Shown: positions 26,871-35,896 of the stretch, in pieces
Position numbering within the stretch: the first letter of the stretch is position 1
Layout of the letters: each line of letters begins with the position of its first letter
NCBI GenBank assembly: GCA_003598175.1
Contig: QZKN01000060.1
Span: 1 to 45,371 of the forward strand
Direction of reading: 5' to 3'
Origin: Candidatus Omnitrophota bacterium
GTDB taxonomy: Bacteria > Hinthialibacterota > Hinthialibacteria > Hinthialibacterales > Hinthialibacteraceae
DNA: 45,371 nt
Notes under the pieces: model-generated
Databases searched by the model: none
Told to the model about the DNA's origin: nothing
The model's input: only the letters and a program-made list of their open reading frames with translations
Program-made: the position numbers and the translations under genes

Positions 26871-27294
26871 TCCTCGGCAGTTCACTCGAATTTTTTTATC
26901 CTGTCGAGGATTCCTTTTTTAACCTTCTCTACAGCACCCGCTCGTATCTAATAACAAACCACGTGCCAAAACCTGACGCTAGCAGAACTTTCTTTTCCCT
27001 CTCAATCAAGAAAAATGATAAGTCATTAAAAATAAACACGTTATGATATACCATCCCATTTCTCGGTTGAATCAGACGCGGTAGGAATGCACAAGGAACA
27101 TGATTGGCGACAGGAAAAAAATGCCTATGCTTTAAGTTACCTTACATATAATTTAGAAGAACGTAAACAGAATGGATGTTGCAATCCTAAACGCAAGGAA
27201 TTGAGGAAGTTATTCGTGAATTATTCGTTGCGGAACGTCGGCGTTGCATGATCATTGATTCATAAATTTCGATACGAAACATTTTTCCTACCAC

Positions 27295-27981
27295 CTACTC
27301 CGCCACCATGACCACGCCTTCCTGAATTTCCCTCTTGTCATACACGTAACCGGGTTTCAACACCCGGCAAATACAACCGGATTCGATTTCCGGGCAGGAT
27401 TCGGTTCCCGTGATATGCACATAAGTCGGATCGGCTTTTTTGCCAATTACGCCGGTTCGTTCCAGCGGCATCTTTTCCAGCGCGGCGTCACAGACAACCG
27501 CCGCCTGCTCCATCGGTTTGTGGATAAAAACGAAGCTGTTTTGCAGAATCCCCAAATCCCCTTCTTCCACCTTCTTTTCCATAAACCGCATCGTGTCGTG
27601 AAACAGATCGTATTTCGTCAATAATTCCGCAAAATGATCTTCTCGCAGGCAGGTAGTCGGGATGCCTTTATAATCGAAGACCTGGAAAGACAACGTTTCC
27701 ATACCATAAGGAAACTCACGCAGCCGCCCCAAACGACCGGGATGGTTGCCGGCTTCCTCCGCCACAATCGCTTGCGCCGCGGCAAGAAAACGTTCGAGAT
27801 GGTCGTGACATCGCCGAATCGCATCGCCGATATCGCCGGAAATGGTGGCGGAATATCTTCGGAACGCTTCCAACGATCGCGAAAATGCGGGATCCATGCC
27901 GCGCGGTTGGGGAGCGACGGCATCCACGATCACTTTCCATCGTTCGGAGGGTACATAGATATCACGAAGGCGGCGGTTCAT
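27295..27981 (-). CDS. Divergent GrpE-like protein
   Basis: This 228-residue protein has a helical N-terminal half (about 30-130) and a small beta-rich C-terminal part. The latter includes TGVIGKKADPTYVHITG at about 172-188 and CRVLKPGYVYDKREIQEG at about 204-221, closing with VVMVAE. That ending matches the GrpE beta domain (G-T-V-x-x-V-L-x-P-G-Y-x-x-x-x-R-x-L-R-P-A-x-V-x-V-A). GrpE is the nucleotide exchange factor for DnaK, but this copy is divergent and no dnaK or dnaJ is nearby. It instead overlaps by 20 bases the end of the upstream membrane glycosyltransferase gene, so it is probably the last gene of that operon. Function beyond the resemblance is unknown. Confidence 0.6.
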   Translation of the reverse strand: MNRRLRDIYVPSERWKVIVDAVAPQPRGMDPAFSRSLEAFRRYSATISGDIGDAIRRCHDHLERFLAAAQAIVAEEAGNHPGRLGRLREFPYGMETLSFQVFDYKGIPTTCLREDHFAELLTKYDLFHDTMRFMEKKVEEGDLGILQNSFVFIHKPMEQAAVVCDAALEKMPLERTGVIGKKADPTYVHITGTESCPEIESGCICRVLKPGYVYDKREIQEGVVMVAE

Positions 27982-29290
27982 TCGCTATTCTCCAGAATAG
28001 TTTTCGAAAAGCCCACATTCCGGATTCCAACAGAAAATAAACACCGATCCAGATATACATCAATAGAAAGGGTTCGATGGGAAGGCGAAATCGTGTACGG
28101 GCAAAATAAAGTAGACAACTCATAGTATAGAGACCGATGATGGAAAGATAAACCCCATGATCGAGTTTCCGCAGGATTGCACAAATGACGCCGAGAATAG
28201 CGAAAAAAAGCAAGCAGGGATTCCAATTCAATAACGGCCAGGGAACCGCTTCGCCAAAGCGTAACCTGGTTCCACGATCGTACTCATCCATCGGCCAGGG
28301 AGGTCGGCGATCCAAATACAAATAATTCAATTTTTTCAAAGAATGCGGAATCAGGGAAAGCGGATGTTGAGCGAGATAGTTCATTCCCAACTGAAAGAAA
28401 TGCCGATCTTCGAGGACTTCATCCACTCCGAATTGCCTCTCGAATTCCCGCCGCATCCATTCTTTATTGCCGGTCGAGTAATACTCGTACGTAGGATTGT
28501 GACCGATATAAAAATTGATCCCCGCATTGGTGCTGATCGGCACAAAATACCCCAAAACCAGGGCGTTTCGAATCGTCCACGGCAGGATCGGAAGCATCCA
28601 TATAAATAACGGAATCCAAAAAGAAATGCCTCTCTTCCCCGAAAAGGGCAACCGGATCATTGTGTAAATCAGAATCGGTAAAAAAAACAACGCGATGGGC
28701 CGAATCAGTGCGAGCAATCCGAGAATCAACGAAAAAAGGCCGTATCCCCACAAACGGCCGGAATTTTTACTATAAATCAATATCCATACCCATCCCAGCA
28801 ATCCAAAGATAAAGAGCGTCTCGGTCATCAGAACCGCAGAAAAAAAGACTTGATTTCTCATCCCGGCAAAAGACAAGGCGCCCAAAAAAGAAAAAATATA
28901 AGGAAACGCGATAGACCTGGATTGATTGATCATTTGCTTAAAAGAATGGAGAAAAATCGTAAACAGCAAAACAACCGATAGAGAACCGAGGATAGCTTGA
29001 ACCATGCGAATCCCGGTCAATCCATATTCCGGCAACCACTTCATGCATCCGGCCAGGAACAGCGGATAGAGCGGCGGACGGTACGCCAGGCGCTCAGTCG
29101 ACATGGCCAGATAAGAACCGCGTAAATAATTGACGGCGCACAAGTAATAGTCTTCCATATCAGAAAAAGGGGGAGGATGCGACGCCATCGCCCACAACCA
29201 GCGGGGAATAAAAGCAAGCAAAAACAGGATCAGGCTCAAGCCCCAAAACAGGATTGCTTCATTTGGGAGATTCGATGGCGTGTGTTTCAT
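27962..29290 (-). CDS. GT39/PMT-like membrane glycosyltransferase
   Basis: The 442-residue protein has about ten hydrophobic helices. The first extracytoplasmic loop has HPPPFSDMEDYYLCAVNYL with acidic residues in the position used by GT-C enzymes for catalysis, then RPPLYPLFLAG, a recurrent phrase of PMT_2-type transferases. A later loop around 265-300 carries NFYIGHNPTYEYYSTGN. It probably transfers a sugar from a polyprenyl-phosphate donor on the outer face of the inner membrane. It is unrelated in close sequence to the other GT39-like protein at 8683-10386. The stop overlaps the GrpE-like gene start, and the TPR gene lies 47 bases upstream, suggesting an operon. Confidence 0.8.
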   Translation of the reverse strand: MKHTPSNLPNEAILFWGLSLILFLLAFIPRWLWAMASHPPPFSDMEDYYLCAVNYLRGSYLAMSTERLAYRPPLYPLFLAGCMKWLPEYGLTGIRMVQAILGSLSVVLLFTIFLHSFKQMINQSRSIAFPYIFSFLGALSFAGMRNQVFFSAVLMTETLFIFGLLGWVWILIYSKNSGRLWGYGLFSLILGLLALIRPIALFFLPILIYTMIRLPFSGKRGISFWIPLFIWMLPILPWTIRNALVLGYFVPISTNAGINFYIGHNPTYEYYSTGNKEWMRREFERQFGVDEVLEDRHFFQLGMNYLAQHPLSLIPHSLKKLNYLYLDRRPPWPMDEYDRGTRLRFGEAVPWPLLNWNPCLLFFAILGVICAILRKLDHGVYLSIIGLYTMSCLLYFARTRFRLPIEPFLLMYIWIGVYFLLESGMWAFRKLFWRIANEPPPS

Positions 29291-29337
29291 GAGTGGGCTT
29301 TACATGATATTGGGTATAGTCGATCATCAATATGCGT

Positions 29338-30633
29338 TCAGCGCATGACGGCGGCGCGGAGTTTTTCGAATCGTTGCCGATACGTCGGATTGTTGGGGGC
29401 GAGTTCCAGCGCCTTGCCCATCGCCTCCAGGCTTTCTTCCAGTTGCCCATTCATATAATAGGCCTGCGACAGATAGTTATAATTTTCCGCGTTTTTTTCG
29501 ATTTCCACCGCCTGCCGCATCAGCTGCAAAGCCTTGATCGGGTCGCGATGCGCCAACAGCAACACGCGGGCTAGCGTACGCTGCGCCTCGACGGCGTCCG
29601 GTTGCAGCGCCAGGGCTTTATCCAAACAACGCTCCGCTTCCAGCCACTCCTTTTGCGCCGCCAGAATCATCCCCATTCCCAAATGATAGCGATAATCGTT
29701 CGCATTGATGACGATCAACTCACCGAACAGGGCGGCGGCTTTATCGTTGCGCCCTTTTTCCTGATAGAGATGAGCCAGATTGAATCGCGCCGGTTCGTTT
29801 TTCGCATCCAGCGAAAGAGCGCGCAGAAAACAGGATTCCGCCTCCTTATCCCGTTTTTGTTGATAATACAACGCTCCCGCCTCGATGAGAGTTTGCGCGG
29901 CCATGCGCGCGGCGCTTTTCTCACCGGAATCCGGTTTCTCATTCTGTTCAATCCATTTCTCTTCCGCTTCTTTTTTAAGGCGAAACCGTTCCAGCATTTC
30001 TTTCGATTGATCCGGATTCCCCTGCTTGCGATAGATATTCGACAAAAGGTAATAGGGCTCCGGAAAGCGGTTGTCGTGTTGTATCGTCAGTTCGGCTTCT
30101 TTGATGGCTTCTCCCAGCCGTCCCTCGTCGGAATAGCGTTCGGCAAGATGATAATGGGCGGAAGCGTCCTGCGGATCGGTCCGGACCGCATCCTCGAACG
30201 CCTGGCGCGCCTCTTCCATTTGGTTGCATTGAACCAGAGCCAGGCCCAATCGTTCGCTGGCCTGCGGCGCGCGCGGATTCAGGGCCAGCGTCATACGATA
30301 CCATTCCGCCGCTTCCTCAAACCGGCTCTGCCGCGAATAGATAAAGGCGATCAGTTGCACGATATCGATCTGGTTCGGCTTGATTTCCAGCCCCTTTTTG
30401 AACGCGGCGATGGCGTCTTCATATTGCTGGGCGCGGTAATACACGTTGCCGACCAGAAAATGCGAATCCGCATTCTTGGGAAACTGCTGTTGCGCCTTCT
30501 TGGCGATTTCCAGCGAGAAGGGAAAAACGGTTTCGGGGGTGACGGTTTCTTTTGCCGAAACTGATATGCACGGTACGGATACAAATATAAATAGGAAACT
30601 AATGCAAATGGGATAGAGTGTTTGTTTACACAT
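29338..30633 (-). CDS. Secreted TPR-repeat protein
   Basis: The 431-residue protein has a signal peptide (about 1-26) and roughly ten tetratricopeptide repeats across 36-425, interrupted by a charged segment at about 205-235. Clear units are SHFLVGNVYYRAQQYEDAIA, ASAHYHLAERYSDEGRLGEA, ARFNLAHLYQEKGRNDKAA and YNYLSQAYYMNGQLEESLEA. TPR arrays bind other proteins, so a periplasmic scaffold role is likely. The gene starts 9 bases after the stop of the restriction endonuclease gene, with a strong GAGGGGG ribosome site. It precedes the membrane glycosyltransferase, which may be its partner in envelope polysaccharide work (inference). Confidence 0.88.
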   Translation of the reverse strand: MCKQTLYPICISFLFIFVSVPCISVSAKETVTPETVFPFSLEIAKKAQQQFPKNADSHFLVGNVYYRAQQYEDAIAAFKKGLEIKPNQIDIVQLIAFIYSRQSRFEEAAEWYRMTLALNPRAPQASERLGLALVQCNQMEEARQAFEDAVRTDPQDASAHYHLAERYSDEGRLGEAIKEAELTIQHDNRFPEPYYLLSNIYRKQGNPDQSKEMLERFRLKKEAEEKWIEQNEKPDSGEKSAARMAAQTLIEAGALYYQQKRDKEAESCFLRALSLDAKNEPARFNLAHLYQEKGRNDKAAALFGELIVINANDYRYHLGMGMILAAQKEWLEAERCLDKALALQPDAVEAQRTLARVLLLAHRDPIKALQLMRQAVEIEKNAENYNYLSQAYYMNGQLEESLEAMGKALELAPNNPTYRQRFEKLRAAVMR

Positions 30634-30642
30634 TTTTCCCCC

Positions 30643-31605
30643 TCAAATCAGCCTGAGTGTGTGATGAAAAATTTCTTCGAAAAACCGTTCTCTCATTTTG
30701 GGATTATCCAACAACTCAATGATATCGAATGCTCGTTCCACTAATCGATCTTCATTGATACGTTTATTCAATTCCTGGGTAAAACTTGCTGAAAGATAAA
30801 AATTTTTACATCTCGGGCTTATACTGATGGAATGCTGAAATGATTTTGTCGCCGCTCCGTATCGTTCCAATGCTCCCGCCGGATCGATCCCTCCCTTGAT
30901 CTCGATAACCAACTTAAGCGCATCGTCGCGAATAAAAGAAATGTCAGGCTCAGATCCAAATCGCATAATCGTGTTTTGGGGTAATGTATAAACCGGGGAA
31001 ATTTCCGAATAGATTTGATCCCGAGTGATTTTGGGAGAAATGATCAATTCATTTTCCAGCAGCCATTCAAGAATCAGAGTGCGAATTCTCTCTTCCGCAA
31101 CGTGTCCGATCTTGTTTCGCATAACTCCATCCAAAGTAATACCCAACGTTGCAATGATTGTTCGTTTTCCATTTTCCAAGGTCCAATCCGTCGAATTTTT
31201 TATTACCGAGCAAATAAAGGTATTCAAGGTGCGAGCTATCTTTAACGCTTTCTCCTCTCCTAAAGCCGTTTTTGATTTTCCCATTTCAAACATATCCACG
31301 GATCCCATATATTCTTTTGCGGCTTTCAGCGAGAGTCCACAAAGCCCTCGATAATAAAGACATGTTGAGGGATTCGCCAACAAAATATCCGGATGACAAA
31401 ATACCAATTTCGGATCATATTTTTGAGTATCGACAACATACACCCAGACTTCCTGATCGATGAGAAAATGATCCAATAGGTTCCAATCCAAATCTTCCAG
31501 ATAGTTTTGAATGAAATGCAGCGCGTGCAAATCTCTTCGTTTTTGCAGAGATGTAACAATTAAAAGAGAACGAAAACGCCGTATTTCTTCTGAATATTCC
31601 GTCAT
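30643..31605 (-). CDS. Type II restriction endonuclease, XcyI-like
   Basis: The 320-residue protein contains a PD-(D/E)xK nuclease core: Pro220-Asp221 in SEPDISF and Glu235-x-Lys237 in LVIEIKGG, followed by IDPAGALERYGAATKSF. That last phrase and the overall length resemble the XcyI family (XcyI and Cfr9I cut CCCGGG). Directly upstream on the same strand, 19 bases away, is a DNA methyltransferase, giving a standard restriction-modification pair. The family call is from memory of the motif; specificity for CCCGGG is inferred. At least five CCCGGG sites occur in this window (336, 5537, 10355, 20930, 43831), so the site is not strongly avoided. Confidence 0.7.
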   Translation of the reverse strand: MTEYSEEIRRFRSLLIVTSLQKRRDLHALHFIQNYLEDLDWNLLDHFLIDQEVWVYVVDTQKYDPKLVFCHPDILLANPSTCLYYRGLCGLSLKAAKEYMGSVDMFEMGKSKTALGEEKALKIARTLNTFICSVIKNSTDWTLENGKRTIIATLGITLDGVMRNKIGHVAEERIRTLILEWLLENELIISPKITRDQIYSEISPVYTLPQNTIMRFGSEPDISFIRDDALKLVIEIKGGIDPAGALERYGAATKSFQHSISISPRCKNFYLSASFTQELNKRINEDRLVERAFDIIELLDNPKMRERFFEEIFHHTLRLI

Positions 31606-31624
31606 TGTTTACCCATACCCGACG

Positions 31625-33097
31625 TTATGGTTTTGACCAAACATAGATACATTTTCGGAGTTCGTTTCTTCCATGAATGCCCATTTGCTGGCTGCTGTTC
31701 CCTTTCCCTTTTGGCAAAATCCAGATATGGTCCACGTGGAAACCGGCCATCGATGCCAAGTCGGAAAGAATCAGATCCACAGGGATTTCCTCCCCCAAAT
31801 ATTGAACATTATCGTTGACCATAAAAACACGCCCGCCGGGCTTCAGCACTCGGGCCAGTTCGTGAATGACCACATTCATTTCAAAAAAGTAATTTTCGAC
31901 CAGATTGGGAATGTTGTTATTGTTCAGTTCTTTATTTTTTTTTGCATCTTGTAAAATAGCAAGAATTTCATGCAGCGCTTTTTGATGGTTGAAATTTTTT
32001 TCCACTGTTCGAAAGAAATTTTCCCTGTCCTGACCAGAATACTGTTGAATGATCTGTTCTTTTTTGTCCTTATTTTCAACCGTACAGGACAACATGGTCT
32101 GGCGGAGTTTCTTGACCGAATCTTCATCATAATTCATGAACGCCAGTTCCAACGCATACGTTCGAGTGTAATCATATCGATTGCAGTACGGCGGGGAAGT
32201 CACAACGAGATGAATGGATTCTTCGGGTAGTTTGATTAATTCGGATAAGCAGGATCCTTCGATGACGTTGATCTGATCCACGCGGATATTCGGTTTTTGA
32301 AGTGTGATATCCTCTGAAATTTGTCGCAATTTCCAGAGGATGGCATCCTTAAAATCCGGGATTTCCCCTTTATAAAAATTCGATTTCAATCTTCTTCCCG
32401 ATCGGGAATCCCATCGCAAATATTGACCGTCTTTCCTCGTGTAACTGACGTCTTCCAGAATGGATAAACAAGCAAACCAGAACAAATAACGAATTCTATC
32501 ATTTTTTATGGTTTTTAAAAATTTAACAAAGGACGATAAGGCCGATTCCGTTTTTTGAGAAAATGCCTGTTGGGTAATGCGAAGATGGGGAAAACGATAT
32601 CCATTGCATGGGGTGGTCGATAAAGAAAGAGATTCCAATTGATTCAAATAAAATCGAAACGATTTCAAATCCGCGGAATTTGCCATAATTCTGGATTTCA
32701 TGGCCGCGACGCCGATTGGCATTATTTCTATTCCTATCGCTTGATATCCTTCTTCCGCAGCCACAGTCAACGTTGTGCCCACTCCGGCGAAAGGATCAAG
32801 TATCTTTATCGTTTCGTTTTGAGGGTATGGTGCAAAATGTAATAGCGATTTCACCAATCTTGCGGAATAAGCCTCCTTATACTTAAACCAACGATAATAG
32901 GGAGTTTCCTTATTGGCCTGAAACGACACCAATTGACGATTCAGAGTCGGATTGATGGAAAGTCTCGATGCATAAACCTGGTGTAACGCGATTCGCTCCT
33001 CGCAACGGCAATTGCCTTTCAAACGATCAAAATCCGACTTTTCGATTGCCTCGAAAAGAAACGGTTGATGAGTATGGGAAATTGCGATCACACCCAT
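31625..33097 (-). CDS. DNA methyltransferase (amino-methylating) of the restriction-modification pair
   Basis: Numbered from the ATG at 33097 (490 residues), the SAM-binding motif DPFAGVGTT lies at 101-109 and the catalytic motif TSPPY at 300-304, followed by CNRYDYTRTYALELAFM. TSPPY is typical of N4-cytosine methyltransferases, and XcyI-type partners are N4-cytosine enzymes. Motif I precedes motif IV with about 190 residues between, which probably include the target-recognition region. A late PGGRVFMVND strand completes the fold. The frame can be opened further to a TTG at 33166, but that start has no ribosome site while 33097 has AGAGGGAG upstream. It is the first gene of the R-M pair and would protect the host. 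Confidence 0.85.
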   Translation of the reverse strand: MGVIAISHTHQPFLFEAIEKSDFDRLKGNCRCEERIALHQVYASRLSINPTLNRQLVSFQANKETPYYRWFKYKEAYSARLVKSLLHFAPYPQNETIKILDPFAGVGTTLTVAAEEGYQAIGIEIMPIGVAAMKSRIMANSADLKSFRFYLNQLESLSLSTTPCNGYRFPHLRITQQAFSQKTESALSSFVKFLKTIKNDRIRYLFWFACLSILEDVSYTRKDGQYLRWDSRSGRRLKSNFYKGEIPDFKDAILWKLRQISEDITLQKPNIRVDQINVIEGSCLSELIKLPEESIHLVVTSPPYCNRYDYTRTYALELAFMNYDEDSVKKLRQTMLSCTVENKDKKEQIIQQYSGQDRENFFRTVEKNFNHQKALHEILAILQDAKKNKELNNNNIPNLVENYFFEMNVVIHELARVLKPGGRVFMVNDNVQYLGEEIPVDLILSDLASMAGFHVDHIWILPKGKGNSSQQMGIHGRNELRKCIYVWSKP

Positions 33098-33228
33098 GAA
33101 TACTACGACTCCCTCTTCCCTTAAACTGGATGGATATATCTTTCCAGATAAACATTCTTGAGTCAATATACTACAGTCGGCATCGAAACGTATGCTGATT
33201 ATACATCGAAAATCATGGAATCGTTCTC

Positions 33229-33954
33229 ATGCAAATCATCCCCGGTATCTATCTCGTCGGCAGTCAGGATTGTTTGTTGACCTATTCCGATTGGTACAGC
33301 CCTGACTGCGAATATATCGACAGCAACGTCTTCGCAATCGATCTCGGTGCGGAAATCGTGCTGTTCGATTGTGGAAACGGCGATTCTATCGATCAAATCC
33401 TTGAGAATATGCGCGATTGGAATCTCGATCCCGCGCGAATCACCCATTGCCTGCTTACCCATTCGCATTTCGATCATGCGGCCGGCGCTTGTCGGTTGAA
33501 AAAACGCGGCGTCCGGCTTGCCGCCCATCGACTCTGCGCGGAAGCGATAGGCGCGGGGGATGAACGAACCTGTCCGTATCTATACCATCGCGCATTTCCG
33601 CCTTGCGATGCGGATGTTCGGTTTCGAGATGAGGACAGCATCACGATCGGCGGCCTGCACATTGACGTGATTCATACGCCCGGTCACGCCGATGGCTCTG
33701 TCGTGTATTCATTCGACTGGAAGGAACGTCGTATTTTCGTGACCGGCGATCTGGTCGCTGAAACGGGAAGTTTGGGCTGGTCGGGGAGCATCGATTTCGA
33801 TCCGCGCGCATACATTGAGAGTTTGAGGCGTCTGGCGCGTATGAATGTCGACATCATTCTGCCCGGCCATCGCCGGCCCGCGCTTTCCCGAGGGTATATT
33901 TGGGTGGAGCAGGCGTTGAATCGCGCCATCGTGACGTGGGGGAATCCACGCTAG
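33229..33954 (+). CDS. Metallo-beta-lactamase-fold hydrolase
   Basis: The 241-residue protein has the metal-binding motif HSHFDH at 78-83. A later histidine lies in HTPGHADGSV (about 147-156), an aspartate in VTGDLV (about 172-177) and a final LPGHRRPAL near 214-222. These are the complete ligand set of a dinuclear-metal MBL-fold hydrolase of the glyoxalase II-like group. The substrate is not predictable: thioesters, lactones and others are possible. No signal peptide. It is divergent from the methyltransferase gene and its end overlaps the end of pgpA by 4 bases. Confidence 0.9.
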   Translation: MQIIPGIYLVGSQDCLLTYSDWYSPDCEYIDSNVFAIDLGAEIVLFDCGNGDSIDQILENMRDWNLDPARITHCLLTHSHFDHAAGACRLKKRGVRLAAHRLCAEAIGAGDERTCPYLYHRAFPPCDADVRFRDEDSITIGGLHIDVIHTPGHADGSVVYSFDWKERRIFVTGDLVAETGSLGWSGSIDFDPRAYIESLRRLARMNVDIILPGHRRPALSRGYIWVEQALNRAIVTWGNPR

Positions 33955-34505
33955 GATGAGGTAAACCAACGCATGATTCGATCCGGCCAGCCGAGAAAAA
34001 TCAATGCATGCATGGCCAGGCAGGCATAAACGCTCGCAATTAAATCGTCGATCATGATTCCGACGCCGCCATGAAGATTCTGCAGATTTCTTGCGGGCGG
34101 CGGTTTGATGATGTCGAAAACGCGGCAGAGTATAAACGCCGGAATGGTGTACTGCAATCCGGCTGGCAAAAACAGGACCGCGACGCAATATCCCGCCACT
34201 TCATCGATATTGACGCGTGAATCGTCCTTGACGCTGCTCAACCGCTCTGTCATCTCCGCGCTGCCAATGCCGACGCAAATAATGATAACCAGAATGAAAA
34301 TCGCAAGCGGCCAATGCGCAAACGTGAAGCATTCCGGAAACAGAAATGCGTGAATCAGCCAGGCAACCAACGCGCCCCACGTTCCGGACGCGGGTAAGTG
34401 GCCCGTGCCAAACGTGGTAGCGACAAAATAAGCGACCTTTTGCGCCAGGGACGCGGCGAAGAAGGAGGGTGGAAATCCTTTTGCGGGTGGAATCGAATAA
34501 TTCAT
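33951..34505 (-). CDS. pgpA: Phosphatidylglycerophosphatase A
   Basis: The 184-residue inner-membrane protein has the PgpA sequence order: FGTGHLPASGTWGAL near 37-51, DEVAGYCVA at about 102-110 and FDIIKPPPARNLQNL at about 130-144. GGVGIMIDDLIASVYA follows. The conserved acidic residues are present. It removes phosphate from phosphatidylglycerophosphate to make phosphatidylglycerol. Its ATG overlaps the rimO stop by 4 bases (ATGA), so the two are translationally coupled. Confidence 0.95.
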   Translation of the reverse strand: MNYSIPPAKGFPPSFFAASLAQKVAYFVATTFGTGHLPASGTWGALVAWLIHAFLFPECFTFAHWPLAIFILVIIICVGIGSAEMTERLSSVKDDSRVNIDEVAGYCVAVLFLPAGLQYTIPAFILCRVFDIIKPPPARNLQNLHGGVGIMIDDLIASVYACLAMHALIFLGWPDRIMRWFTSS

Positions 34506-35896
34506 GCTATGACCGATGCGATTTCAACGTTTACGTATCCGTACAAATTATCTTCGTCGGCGGAGGTGATGCGGACGGGCGCGAATTGGCCGACGATCAG
34601 TTTGGCGCCCTGCACCATCACTTCTCCGTCCACTTCCGGCGCCTGGCCTTGATAACGTCCCCAATAAATTTCTTCGTCAGGATCTTTTCGATCGATCAAC
34701 ACGGTGATGATCTCCCCCACGAAACGCTGATTTTTTTCCAGCGCTTTCTGCGACGCCCAATTCACGAGTTTTCGATACCGTTTTTCCTTGATGCGATCAG
34801 AAACGTGATCGGGCAGCGTCTCCGCCGGCGTACCGTCCTCGCGGGAATAGGTGAATACTCCCACGCGGTCAAAAGCCATCTCTTCCAACAACTGCATCAT
34901 ATTGTGAAAATGCTGGTTTTTCTCGCCGGGGAAACCGACGATGACGGTTGTGCGGATAGTCAGGTCATTTCTTGCCGAACGCAGTAAATGAACAGCGCGA
35001 CGGATGTGTTTATCGTTCGAGCCGCGATTCATCGATGCGAGAATGGTCGGGTCGCCGTGCTGAATGGGAAGATCGACGTAGGAAATCAGTTTTTTGCTGT
35101 TCGCAAAAAAAGCGGCCAACCGCCGATCGACCAGATGGGGATACAAATACATCAAACGCAGCCATTCGATCCCCTCGATTTTTTCCAGTCGAGTCAGCAG
35201 ATCCGCCAATGCGAATCGGCCGTACAGATCGTATCCATACGATGTGGTATCCTGCGACACGATGATCAGTTCCTTCACGCCGCCGGCCGCCAGCGCCTTT
35301 GCCTCCGCCATGATTTCCTCCATCGGCCGGGAGCGGAGAGGACCTCGTATGGCCGGAATCGCACAGAAACTACAGCGATGAAAACATCCGTCCGAAATCC
35401 GCAGATAGGCCAAATGCGGAGGCGTGGTCAATAAGCGAGGCGCATACGAGAAAGAAAAGCGCTGCACTGGCGCGGAAGGTTTTCGTCCCAACGCTTCCCA
35501 CGCAATATTCAAAAAGGTTTCCTTGTCTTCCACGCCGACGAATGCATCCACTTCCGGCAGTTCTTCCCGCATTTCCTTGCGATAACGCTGCACCATGCAA
35601 CCGACGACCACCAGGCGCTGCTGTAGATTTTCCCGCCGCAGTTCGGCAAGATCCATGATGGCGTCGATGGTTTCCTCTTTGGCCGATTCGATAAATCCGC
35701 AAGTGTTGATGACCAGCAGATCGGCCTCTTCCGGTTCGTGCACCAGCACCATACCCGAGATCGACAGTTGCGCCATCATTTCTTCGCTTTCCACCAAATT
35801 TTTGGGACAACCAAGCGAGGTCATGTGATATCTCAAAACCCGCTTATCCGAAGACAATGTTGCCTGAGATGATTTCAAGAATTCGTATTGTTCCAT
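34502..35896 (-). CDS. rimO: Ribosomal protein S12 methylthiotransferase RimO
   Basis: The 464-residue protein contains the N-terminal UPF0004 iron-sulfur site (Cys30 in TSLGCPKN, Cys66 in INTCGFI, Cys100 in VVGCMVQ). The radical-SAM triad is CFHRCSFC (Cys171, Cys175, Cys178), and a C-terminal TRAM domain starts near 385. RimO adds a methylthio group to a conserved Asp of ribosomal protein S12 using two iron-sulfur clusters. The phrases MTSLGCPKNLVESE and AIPAIRGPLRSR mark RimO rather than MiaB. It is the first gene of a two-gene unit with pgpA. Confidence 0.96.
   Translation of the reverse strand: MEQYEFLKSSQATLSSDKRVLRYHMTSLGCPKNLVESEEMMAQLSISGMVLVHEPEEADLLVINTCGFIESAKEETIDAIMDLAELRRENLQQRLVVVGCMVQRYRKEMREELPEVDAFVGVEDKETFLNIAWEALGRKPSAPVQRFSFSYAPRLLTTPPHLAYLRISDGCFHRCSFCAIPAIRGPLRSRPMEEIMAEAKALAAGGVKELIIVSQDTTSYGYDLYGRFALADLLTRLEKIEGIEWLRLMYLYPHLVDRRLAAFFANSKKLISYVDLPIQHGDPTILASMNRGSNDKHIRRAVHLLRSARNDLTIRTTVIVGFPGEKNQHFHNMMQLLEEMAFDRVGVFTYSREDGTPAETLPDHVSDRIKEKRYRKLVNWASQKALEKNQRFVGEIITVLIDRKDPDEEIYWGRYQGQAPEVDGEVMVQGAKLIVGQFAPVRITSADEDNLYGYVNVEIASVIA

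Larger units (their letters stand above)
26612..27294. other. Long intergenic region with hairpin repeats
   Basis: This stretch of 683 bases opens with a cluster of hairpins (26628-26788) listed separately, then a terminator-like hairpin (26847-26870). After that comes about 400 bases of AT-rich sequence. A 54-codon open frame at 27087-27251 (starting MHKEHDWRQEKNAYALSYL) overlaps another short frame that contains EEVIRELFVAERRRCM. Together they look like a frameshifted small gene, but I cannot name a family. Confidence 0.45.
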
